Positions 12,327 through 22,600 of a DNA stretch of 64,000 nt are shown in pieces. The stretch is from Rosellinia necatrix (lineage: Eukaryota > Ascomycota > Sordariomycetes > Xylariales > Xylariaceae): NCBI GenBank assembly GCA_021209875.1, contig JAGYVD010000005.1, positions 2,952,001 to 3,016,000 on the forward strand, read 5' to 3'. The notes under the pieces are model-generated. The model ran no database searches and was not told where the DNA came from. It saw nothing but the letters and a program-made list of their open reading frames with translations. Within the stretch, counting starts at the first letter, position 1. Every line of letters starts with the position of its first letter. Both the position numbers and the translations under genes were made by a program.

Positions 12327-12613
12327 CTAAGTCGTCGAAACAGGGTTTCGTGAACCATTATCGTGAGCCTGCTGCACTAGCCGGTCGAGATATGTTCCCA
12401 TAAGGCGTGTCTTCTCGGTAGCTTTTATGCTTGCTGATGCCTTAAAAACATCACCTCCTTGAGCTACGAGTCTCTCGGTAGCCGTTGCGGGGCCCCGAGC
12501 AAGATAGTCCTTCATCATCTCGGACTGCGCTTTTCGCTGGCTACATAACTATTAGCTACGAACGATAACCCAACTCCATCTCGCTTGCTTAGCAGCTCAT
12601 ACCTTTGCGACAT
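12327..12613 (-). CDS. Small two-exon protein of unknown function (74 aa)
   Basis: Exon 1 is 12613-12603 (only ATG TCG CAA AG) and exon 2 is 12540-12327. The 62-nt intron starts GTATGAG, has a GCTAAT branch site and ends TGTAG. The product begins MSQSQRKAQSEMMKDYLARG and continues with a charged, Ala-rich, probably helical sequence ending in NPVSTT. It has no signal peptide or membrane helix. The join restores an open frame, and the amino-acid composition looks protein-like. I do not recognise a family. A 13-bp minisatellite lies about 70 bp upstream of the ATG, so it would sit in the promoter or 5' leader. The gene could be artefactual, but canonical splice signals around an 11-nt coding exon argue for it. 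Confidence 0.6.
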
Positions 12614-12680
12614 CTCCAAGTAACTAGGCCCCTGTTTGGTTGTTTGGTAGAAAATGTATTGGACGACCGTTGCTGTTATC

Positions 12681-12796
12681 GCTGCCAGGTATTGCTGCCA
12701 GGTATTGCTGCCAGGTATTGCTGTCAGGTATTGCTGTCAGGTATTGCTGTCAGGTATTGCTGTCAGGTATTGCTGCCAGGTATTGCTGCCAGCTAT
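12681..12796 (+). repeat. 13-bp minisatellite, about 9 copies (GCTGCCAGGTATT)
   Basis: Nearly perfect head-to-tail 13-bp units; copies 4-7 carry T instead of C at one position (GCTGTCAGG), so variant units are grouped. It lies just upstream of the small minus-strand gene at 12613. Confidence 0.92.
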
Positions 12797-13534
12797 CGAC
12801 CGGGAACTCAATGCTGTTTCTTAAGCTCTGCTGAATGTTGGCGAAAGGACGATACGGCCGGTACGGGGCTATAGCATTGCCGTTCCAGGGTCCGCATAGA
12901 TATATATCGACCGAGATGCGAACTCATCGCCCGCGCGATATGCCCCATCTCCTCGCCCACATATCACATATTCCTCGCGCCTGCGTTCTGCTCAGGGAGC
13001 AGAACCTGAAAAAGAAGCTGAAATGGTTCGCGCCCGCGTTTCAAGCCTCTATCCCCACGCCTGCCACGACCCGACGCGTTGTCATGACCCCTGGGCGCGC
13101 GCTATAGCCTCATCCGACGGCGTCATAGTGAGGCAAGGCAAGCTTCAGCTCATGGATATCGAAGAGCGCAGCGCGCGCAATTCAAACCCAGCGCGTGTGC
13201 GTTGAACGCCCCGGCGCAATACCCACGTGCGAACGATATCAGCCGGCTGTGTCCGGCTTTAGGGGCGGCAGGGGCCGGCAGCCCATGGCGCGCAGAGTAT
13301 GGCCACCCATCCTGCTCACTGGCGCTGTCCTGCTGCATCCTTGATTGGCAGGAACCTGCCGCCCGTCGACCGCATCAGCTGTGTCCCATGTACTCGTCCA
13401 TGTACTCGTCTCCCCTCCGCATGCCAGTGCATTGCGCCCAGTACCCGTGACGTCTCCCGGCGTCCGTCAGCTTTGCGCGAGCGCATCTCCACCTTGGAAT
13501 TTGCGCCGTTGCGCAAAACGGCCGTGAGGGGAAG

Positions 13535-13542
13535 TATAAAAA
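13535..13542 (+). promoter_or_regulatory. TATA box (TATAAAAA)
   Basis: A clean TATAAAAA lies in a CT/GC-rich context, about 310 bp before a short open frame. A possible donor GTAAGT at about 13588 would open a 5'-leader intron. This resembles the promoter of a strongly expressed fungal gene, but no transcript is proven. Confidence 0.4.
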
Positions 13543-13844
13543 GTTGGGGGTGTCAACCTGAGGCTATCGTCTGCTCGTGCGCCCAGTAAGTCCGAATCCT
13601 AGGCTAATTGACATCCGTCTTCGAGTTGCTTTTATCCCAACTCTCAAATTCGTTGAATTCGCCCTCTTAACGTCATCATTCCCAGCTTCTTGTTGGCCCC
13701 AGGCGCATCCTTATTCTCTGGACCACATGCCATCTCAGACTCCAAATGACTATCTAGATTCGCAAGCAAATCTACCCGTGATGACTCTCAGCTCATCCTA
13801 GCACTAGGCCCTGAACTAGACTAGGCATTTTGTGAGCTTCGTGG

Positions 13845-13955
13845 ATGTATCCCCTCTTATACAGCGATGCTTCAAAGGCCACGCAATATACTGAAAAGTC
13901 ACCACAACTGTCCCCGAAGGGCACAGGCGGCGTCGGATTCGGCTTACAGCAATAA
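13845..13955 (+). CDS. Candidate 36-aa micro-protein
   Basis: ATG at 13845 to TAA at 13953 reads MYPLLYSDASKATQ and then a charged middle ending SPKGTGGVGFGLQQ. The Gly/Ser/Lys-rich composition and absence of rare codons look protein-like. The frame lies downstream of the TATA box at 13535. No family is recognised. Alternatives are an exon of a longer gene (the only nearby GTGAGC..ACAG intron would be about 33 nt, too short) or chance. Confidence 0.3.
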   Translation: MYPLLYSDASKATQYTEKSPQLSPKGTGGVGFGLQQ

Positions 13956-14277
13956 CAATACCTTTGCCTTAAATACACCACTCGTCAAGCTTTGTCAACC
14001 TAACTATAGCCCTGTGAGTTATTCGCGCGTGAAAGCTCCTCTTTACATTATTGAGGAGCAGGAAAGTTCCGTCCTGGTTTATGATCATGCCTCATGAACC
14101 CCGGTGTTTCTGATGTGGTGAGGGGGCACACTCGTAATGAGCACAACTGACTTCAGTACTGTAGTGGGATAAGGCGCTGACCCAACTTGCGGTTAAGTGG
14201 GTGAAGACGAGTTAAGTAAAATCACGATGCCGTCGCTTCTGTAGTTCAAATTATTTATTGACGCGGGACGAAAGCCA

Positions 14278-16124
14278 ATGCTAACTCAGGATACTGTAGG
14301 TGCCAAGCGGCGAAGCCATAACCTTAGACGAAGCATGGTCAAGCGACCGACTCCTCGAAATACCACGACTTCTGATCCTGTTGGTTCGGGGACGAAGGAC
14401 ATCTCACCTGTAGTAATTCTTTGAGCCACTTTAAATTCGAGGAGTTGGGCCATAAAAGCTAACGGCGGCGCAGGTGAAACGGGACCCGGCGCATGGTGGA
14501 CCATGCCCGAGGGAATCTGACATATGTAAGGAAGCCTCAAACCAAGCATACGTCGGGAAGGACCAGGGAAGTTCATCCGGTTGCGGACTTGCTGAGAATA
14601 CCGACTCTATGGAGCAAAAGAAGGGAGTGATCGGTACTCAACGATCCATAAACGGCCGACAAGACCGGGCAGGGGAGAGAACATTAACCATCGAAGAATA
14701 CATTGCTCACAGGCGACGGGTCGCGATCGCAAAGTTAATGGTTAAGTTTCAGAACTGGTTGGACAAGAGGCTCGCAATCATCTCTTACACGATTCAAACT
14801 TCAGACGCCTCGGGTGAAACTAGTGGCGACACCCGCAACGCCCAGAGTCCAGACATGAGTGACAACAAACCCAAAGGGACGAGCAACCGGCCGAAACGTC
14901 AGCTGAGCGATAACGATGATTCGGACGATGTACCCAGTGGTGGAGATGACAATGGGCGAGATAGAGGGGGCAACAAACGTGCTAAGATGGGTAAGTGATT
15001 ACCTGGGCTAATCTGCTTTTCTACCCGGGGAATGTTAGGTAGAAGATAAACCCACGCATTTGTCAGGTCCCAAGAGCTGTACAACGATCACTAGAGACTA
15101 ACTCTCGCTTCACTGCAGATGCCGACCCCGAAGAGGTAAAGTTAGCTTGCCCTTTTCATAAGCACAACCCGAAGGCGCATAGGAAAGACGGCTGCATAAA
15201 GGGGGCATGGAGAACGATCCATAGACTCAAGTAAGTTCCTTCACGCGACATAATTTTTCTATAGAATGTTTCTCTGACGAAGGATAACTACCTAGAGAGC
15301 ATCTGTACAGAGTACACCTGTTACCCAAGCACAACTGCCCAAGATGCAACTCATGTTTCGAGAATGATAAAGAACTCCAAACACATCTCCGCGCCGATGA
15401 CCCTTGCAAGAAATCGAATGTGGCCCGTGAGGAAGGTATTGACCAAGACACGGAAAGGAAGCTTCGAGAGAGGAAAAAATACAACTCGTGCCAAACGGAG
15501 TCGCAGCGGTGGAATGACATCTACTTGCTCCTGTTTCCCGGCGCGGACCGGAATGCGATCCCGAGCCCATGTACGTTCGACCCCGCGACACACACACACA
15601 CACACACGGGCCTGGGCGAGAGGTGACACTGACGCATGCTAGATCCCGAAGCCGCCACGCCCTCCAAGAACTTCGAACGCTACCAGCGCGTAGAGAAGCG
15701 CATCAAGAAAGAGCTCCCGGAGCTTGTCAAAAGACGGGTGGAAACGACATTCGAAAAAACCGAGGCCGACTTGTTGCATGGCCTCAACGACATCGTCCGC
15801 AGCTGTCTTGCTGACTTCTTCAGAAATAGCATGTCTCAGGAAGAAGGGTCTTCGGCAACCACGTCCAAGACGGCGTCAAGGGCAACTTCGCCGGGCTTGG
15901 TGTCGCTGGAAGAGCCCTGCGCGGAGTCCGTTGCTACTACTCTGGAGCCCTTGGTCGATGTGGACTATTTGCTAAGTGACCCCGAATTCGGGTTTGGCAG
16001 TGAGCATTGTATGTTTGACTTCAACCCACCGTTCACCTTCGAGTGCGGCCCGGACGGATGTGTTGCGGACAAAGCATTATCGGACTCGGGGTATGCGTCA
16101 ACGGGCAATTCGATTGCTTTTTAG
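14278..16124 (+). CDS. Fungal C2H2-finger nuclear protein
   Basis: Exons are 14278-14409, 14474-14990, 15119-15230, 15296-15570 and 15643-16124 (505 aa). Intron 1 ends GCTAAC..GCAG, a textbook acceptor. The N-terminal 215 residues are polar and end with basic, NLS-like stretches (RPKRQ, NKRAK). The finger region follows: Cys227 and Cys242 with His256/His261 (HRLKEHLYRVH), then Cys268-PR-Cys271 with His284 and Cys291. Next comes a charged segment (EEGIDQDTERKLRERKK) leading to WNDIYLLLFPG and IPSPY. This order is typical of a lineage-expanded fungal family with a CPF..HRLKEHLYR..CPRC core, predicted to be nuclear and nucleic-acid binding. Targets are unknown. The C-terminal half is acidic, as in transactivators. 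A (CA)n run sits in intron 4. Confidence 0.85.
15588..15608 (+). repeat. (CA)n microsatellite in intron of the C2H2 gene
   Basis: About ten CA units inside the 72-nt fourth intron (15571-15642). Confidence 0.9.
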
Positions 16125-18164
16125 TGGCGAATTCTTGTTGGGCAAACGAGGTGGAAGAATTAGCGTTTTGATTTACATCGCTAATAGGCTTTTCGTCGCC
16201 ATTTCTCCTTTGTAAGACGTCCTTCCCTTCATAAAACAGGTGATTTTGGAGAGTAGTTGGCATGAGATCCACGCATCTGGCGAGCTTAGCACTGGATTTA
16301 TAGTTGATGTCTCAAACTTGAACCCTCGAGCCGGTCTGGATTGGTAGCCCTGCTTAGTCAATCGAAATCAAAGACGATGCATGCGTACAGACCCAAGAAT
16401 CGGACTTCAATCGTGGGCCATTTCATACATGGGGGGTTTATCGATCCCTAGTAAACTCATCTTATCAGTGCATGGCTATTCTGTTTTATGCAGGTGCTAT
16501 TCCCGTTTTTGCTGATCAGTGATAGGTAAGGGGTAGTTAGTCCGGAGTACTTTTATAGATTGTCAAGATGCTTTATGCGTAGTCACGATTTATGTAGTTA
16601 TTTGTACTTTGAGTTATCTAGTATTCAAGGATTTTGGTTGAACAAGGATGTCTTGGCGAAGAAGATTTTCGTACTATGTTGTGCTGCTGTATATCTCGAG
16701 CCTAACAACATTGCGCTGAGAAAAGTTGCAATTTATGATCGAACGTAGCTCTGACGTATGTCGGATGTCGGACTATGCAAGGTCTTGGCATTCTGCGTTT
16801 GCGGTTTGCTGACAAGGAGACATCCGTTTCTGAGTCTGGCAGTCTGGCACTTGGCTTGGAGGCATTGTTTCAGAGATGTTAAACTACATAAGTAGCTACT
16901 TGCATACCTGACTCTCGCGATAGTTACTTATGTAATGGCTGGACCCTACCAAGGCTTGTGGCGTAAGGGGTACCTTGGCCTACTTCGTGCTTGAATGAGA
17001 GAGCCGAGAGCTACATGCGTCAGAAACCAGCCCTTTCATGAGTGGCTGTTATCTCCTTATTGCCTTATTTCCACGAGGAAGGACCTCTCGGGTAAAGGAT
17101 CGCGTAAGGGCAAAACTGACCTTGATTCGGTAGGGACCTGGGCAACTTGGTATGGCTGGGCGGCGAGGGCATGAAAGCAGGTGCCGAAAAGTTAATATAT
17201 GTGAATATATATCAATAGTGGTTGTGGCCAAACGAGATGAGGTAATGCAGTTGGGACGTGCGTGCAACAACGCCTGATGTGGCATGCAGCCATAGGGTCT
17301 TCCCTCACGTTCTGGCGATTCTACAGCGATGGCATGAGGCGTTGATGAAGAGGCGGCAGTGGTGGCGTATGCCTAATAACCACGGATAGCCAGGGCTAGG
17401 TACCTAAGGCACACCTACCCGAGTTACCTCGATTTACCTAGGTAAGAGTTACTGCTTAATCAGTGTGTGCAGCAGCCATATGCGATATGCGACTGGAATT
17501 AATTATTAATTGCGACAACGATTCTTGGCAGCTGCAGGTGGAGAGAAACGCACGTGTGCAGATGTGCAGATGTGCAGATGCTACTACGAGTACTAGGTAC
17601 CGAGGTACTGAGGTAGATACCACGTAACAGGTAGGTCTCTACCTAAGTACCGATCTGGTACCTAAACTACCTTCTCCATTCTCCCACCCTGTTTTTTTTT
17701 GAGTCTTTTCATCTTTCAACAGGCTTTTAAACCCCGAGTCTCGCCCAAGCGGTTGTAACTAGTGCTAACCCTCACTGATATAGGCCTCGGAAGTTCCAGG
17801 CTCTGGCCCGAGCACAAGGGCTTCGGCGACAGCTAACTACCTAAGTAGGCAGAGCAGATTACCCAATCTGGCCGATGTGGCTACGAATTCAGGGGATGTT
17901 GACAGGATGTTGGCGCTATTGAACTCCTCTGTACTCTTAATCCCTGTCGGATCCTCTCCTCCCCTGCAGAAAGATGCTTCACGGCGATCGGTTCTCTCTC
18001 CGCTAGTACATCTATAGATTAGTCTAATATGGCTGATATATCTGTGCCATACTAGGTCGTTCTTATGAGCTGCCCGTTAGACTTGATTTTCCACTAGCAG
18101 CGATAAAGTTGCTCCCGCAAAGGAGGAGAGATAAAGGCCTCTTCCCACGCCTTTCTACACGGAC

Positions 18165-18620
18165 ATATACCGCCTAGGTAGGTATCATAAAATACCGATG
18201 CTTAGGGCATAGAGCAAACACCAGACACGCATTGCTGTGCATTAGGTACTTCGGTACATGCTATTGGCTTATTACCTACCTACCGACCTAAGGTACCTAC
18301 CTACCTACCTACCTACCTATTTAAGTCCCTACATACCGACTTACCTACTGTATACTTGCCTAGATACTTGATCACTATGAACGGTAGGTGCGTGGTAGTT
18401 ATCTATTTGGTCTCGCTCTAGTATGCCCGCGCGTACACATACCACGGTAGGTACCTACAATTAATACACGCCTGCCATGCACACATGCACGCTCGCCGAG
18501 GTATCACAGACATTTCCATGTACACCTAGATAGCAAGTACTCCATCAAGCAGCTAGTGTAGTATGTGGGCAGGCAGGCAGGCAGGTAGGTAAGTAAGTAG
18601 GTAGGTACAGTATGCGATAC
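18165..18620. repeat. TACC/GGTA tetranucleotide block
   Basis: Includes a perfect run of about seven TACC units near 18292-18320, and GGCA/GGTA runs near 18570-18607 in the opposite sense. The same motif family occurs in other intergenic regions of this window. Confidence 0.85.
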
Positions 18621-19320
18621 AAACACCAGGTTAGTAGGTTAGGCGGAAGGCAAACCCGATCTACTAGCACCTCTTCGTGATCCTCATTTTATAGTTGTGC
18701 CAATACACGCCAATACACCCTATTGTGCCTGTTTTTAACCTTCCGTTGCTAATGGGCACCAACCCTACCAAGCTTTGATCTGATCCCTTCCCGACTCCCT
18801 CTCTCCATCCGCCCCGTCCATTGAACAATTCAATTGCCGGCCTGTCCCTCTACCACCCGGTATAGATCTTCGTGTGCAACTCGGTACACTCAATACACAC
18901 TTTACAAAAAAATCACTACTGGTAGCCACCCCCCGGTTTATCCTTTTCGTTTTTCTTTGTTCTTTTTTTTTTATCTTTTTTTTTTCTTTTTCCCCTGGGC
19001 CCCCCTTACGACGCACAACGGCAGTGTGACGTTATCCCGGTATCAACGAATTCCCTTTTCTTCCCTCACCCTGGTGAAACCCGGCTTGCAACGGGCGACA
19101 CTTGACCGCAATTGCAATACAAGAGAAACATAGTGCCAGTCGCGGGACATCGTAAAAGGGGAACATTGGGATTCAATGACACGCAGGTGAGACCTTCGGG
19201 CACTGATCCATCGGACGCTCAGGGGCGCAAGCCGTTATTGTCAGTGGCACGACTCCGATCTCGACGTTCTACTGCACCACAGCACGGAGCCTATAGCGCA
19301 TACCCATACCATCCGTACAC

Positions 19321-19355
19321 CACACCAGCACACACACGCACGCACGCACGCACAC

Positions 19356-19399
<44 letters not shown>
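19321..19399 (+). repeat. (CA)n microsatellite with CGCA interruptions
   Basis: About 80 bp of alternating CA, interrupted by CG in the left half, lie 270 bp before the DOCK start codon. Degenerate GCACGA repeats follow to about 19480. Confidence 0.9.
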
Positions 19400-19402
<3 letters not shown>

Positions 19403-19668
19403 CCTTTACGCGCACATATACGCACACGTAGACGTATACGCAGACAAACCCGCACGAGCACGAGCACAAGCACGAGCACAACCGAGAAGCTTGTTCCCCC
19501 GCTTGCTGCCGAGCCACTTGACACCATTGCCGTCCCTGTCTCGTGTCCCTCCCACTCGCTTGCTTGCCCGCAGCAAACCTCGAAGCACGGCCTCAACCCC
19601 ATCCACGGAGCAGCTTCTCGCCCCATGCGGTTGACCGACGCGCAGCCTCCGTGCGACCGACCACTCCA

Positions 19669-22600
19669 ATGCCCTGGCGACCCTTGCCCCGTATCGCCTT
19701 CGCCGTCGCAACATACCCTTTCGATACCAAGGCCGAGAACGAACTGCCCCTCGAGATTGGCGATGACCTCTACATCATTGAAGAGACCCCTGATGGCGAA
19801 TGGCTGCGTGGCTACTTGCTAGCGCCGCCTTCTCTTCTGGCCGGCCTGACGTCTGTCAAGGGCCAAACCCTCGAGGCTCGCGTCTTCTCTGGTATATTCC
19901 CTCGCAACCGCGTGGAAATTCGGGAGGTTTTGGGTGACGGTGACGGCGAAGGCGAAGGCGGCGAAGACCGAGATGGCAATGGTTCTTTTCATGGAAGTGA
20001 CGAGCGTGCGTCACGGCGCTGTAGCGACTCGGGAAAGAGTGGTATTGTTTCTGGTGACGGAAAACGGGACCAGAGTGGGAACGACTGGAAAATAAAATCC
20101 CGCGGCCAATTGTCATCAAATCACGACAGCTCGCAATATACCAAATCATCTGGGAATGCTAACGCAGGTTTGCCCTCGGGCAAACCACCGGCTCCCGTCC
20201 CTATGCTGAGGATGGGTGATGAGACGTCAACATCCACTAATGAGCCGCTGATCGACGAAATAGCCTCCTGCTTGCGAGAATGGCATTCCACCAATTTCCA
20301 CGAGTTGCTCCTGACCCGGCAGTACACGAAATTGGAGGATATGTCACACCTGATTCAGACTATCGACTTGGCGCGGCGCCAATTACTCCATAGCCTCCTT
20401 ACAGATCGCGAAGCAGTTGCTCTGCGGGAGAAGACAGTTTGGGATTTGGTGCGAGGAAACAAATTGTGCGGCGGAGAGGTTATTGTGCGGGACCCAGCCC
20501 GGCGTGGCAAAGTCCTAGTGGGTGATGACTCTGTTATTGAGACCACCAAACTCCAATCCGTCATGAGTTTGCTCGATGATCCACCGCTCCCTCATGTTGA
20601 ATCTACGTCCCTGCATCACCTGATGGTAGATGTCAAGAGCTTCGCCGCATCTTCGAGCGAGTCTGCTACCCTGGATTTCTATCTAGCCACTAGGTCTGCA
20701 GGAGGGTTGTTAACGCTTACAGAGACATGCGCCTTTGAGGTGCCACACGGTGGTAATATGAACTCCACAACTAAAGATGCGCAAATGCGCACCCTATTCA
20801 CAGACTTGACATCGGCTGATATCGGGGACGGACCCTCTGCGGATTCGGAGCTATTTCTTGTTGTCAAGGTGCGCGCACCGCAACAGATTGCCGCTGGAAA
20901 GCCCCCCTCGAGGTCCGGGTCTTTTGGACCGTCGGCCACCTCATTTTCAAAGGAGAAGTCGCCCGCCCCCTCAGGGTCAAAAGCTTCTAGGAGAAGTTTG
21001 ATGTGGGGATCAACGAGATCGCCGTTTTCTCGAGGGGCCACGAAACTTGACGCTCTCTCTGAGCACCCGGACGAACGGCCTCAGTCTGGTGGAAATGTTC
21101 CAGCACGAGATACCACAGTTCCTCCAAGCACTGCAGGGTCCGTCTCAGGACGCACCTCGGTGGAGGGCCCACAGCAAATACAGATTGTTACTAATAGATT
21201 AGTTGGTGTTGGCGTGCTCAATATTAAATCCATTATGAAGGAAAGAGGGGAGTCGGAACAGGTAATCACAATCTGGTCACCAAGCCCCACGGCTGGTTCC
21301 GAAAGGCCGGAAACCACACAAGGATGGGATAGTCTGATTCGCGGCATACTAGACGGCGAGCCCAACCACCACGAGAAGTCCAGAAGAGCGGAAAGGCTGC
21401 TTGTTCACCTTAAATCATTTGATCATCTCGATGCAGACGTACTCATCAAATCAACCCCCACGCTCTTATCCGCCGTCAACAAGACCAGTAAAATGGGATT
21501 TTCTGGGGCCCCTACTAAGCCAAGGTCTGACATCTATATCACTATCGACGAAGCTCTCTTGGCCCGGCAAAATCTTATTTCACGATATGGGGGAAGTGCC
21601 ACTTCTATATCTAGCAATATGCTCGGGAACAACCTCGTGGTATCAGTAAATGTGCGCCGACAAACTGGAGAAAGGATTGAATCTTGTATATTTCCATCCT
21701 CAAACTCGCATCCTATTACAACATGGACATCATTTGCTGTGCAACGCGGTGAGCGATGGAGCAAGACCTTGCGACTGTCGCTTTCACCTTCCGATGTCAC
21801 CACTTCTCATGTTGTACTCACAATCTCAGAGTTACCGAACGCGCCCTTTGCAATGTCGTATTTGCCCCTTTGGGACCGCCAGGCATTCATGAGCGACGGC
21901 TCACATTCCCTACTGCTGTACAGGATCGACGAGCATACACAAAATGCGCAACCTGATTCGGTAGGCAAGGGTGGATATCTGTCCCTTCCCTGGAGTGCGC
22001 GTACGGACTCATCTGAAGTAACGGGGCCGCTTGCGGTCCTACGCGTTGAATCATACCTTTGCAGCACCCAATTTTCACAAGACCGCACGATTCTGGGATT
22101 ATTGAAATGGAAAGATGGCCCCAAAAGCGAGATTTCCACCCTGCTGCGTCAGCTCATTTTCGTACCAGAAATTGAGGTAGTCAAGCTTTTGAGCGACGTG
22201 CTCGACTCACTTTTTAGCATCCTTGTTGAGCATCAAGGAAATGACGAATTTGAGGACTTGGTGTTCACTGCACTTGTCAGAGTGCTTGGCATAGTCCATG
22301 ACCGGCGGTTTAATGTGAGCCCTTTGGTTGACCAGTATGCCGAAATGAGGTTCAACTATCCTTTTGCAACACCATGCCTCGTTAGGTCATTTACAAGGCT
22401 ACTCACAAAGCCTACCGAATCCGAGACAGCTCGTAAGCTGCGTGCAACTTTGAAAGTTGTGAGACATATCCTTAAATTCATCACCCATGCAAGAGGACAG
22501 CAAAAGGCCAAGGAAGCCGGGATTGGTATTACCGGTTCAACTCCAGGTTTCACAAGGCATTTACAGACCATCTTCAAGGCCCTCGACTCCATGATGCGCA

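Larger units (their letters stand above)
12797..14277. other. Intergenic with a GC-rich block and a TATA promoter
   Basis: The segment 12930-13560 is GC-rich with several unsupported short frames. It is followed by a TATA box at 13535 and a possible 36-aa micro-ORF (13845-13955). Nothing else is recognisable. Confidence 0.45.
16125..19668. other. Long intergenic region upstream of the DOCK gene
   Basis: No gene could be supported in 3.5 kb. It contains two large TACC/GGTA blocks (17395-17660 and 18165-18620), poly-T runs near 17690 and 18965-18990, and a long CA array at 19321-19399 that should be in the DOCK promoter or leader. Confidence 0.5.

Noticed and set aside
13867..14097. 76-codon frame overlapping the micro-ORF
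   Set aside because: No motif, and it lies in another frame than the more protein-like 36-codon frame. Neither can be confirmed, and this one looks like chance.
19543..19668. In-frame extension upstream of the DOCK start
   Set aside because: The extension has no ATG and is low-complexity Pro/Ser sequence; the first ATG (19669) lies just before the SH3 domain.
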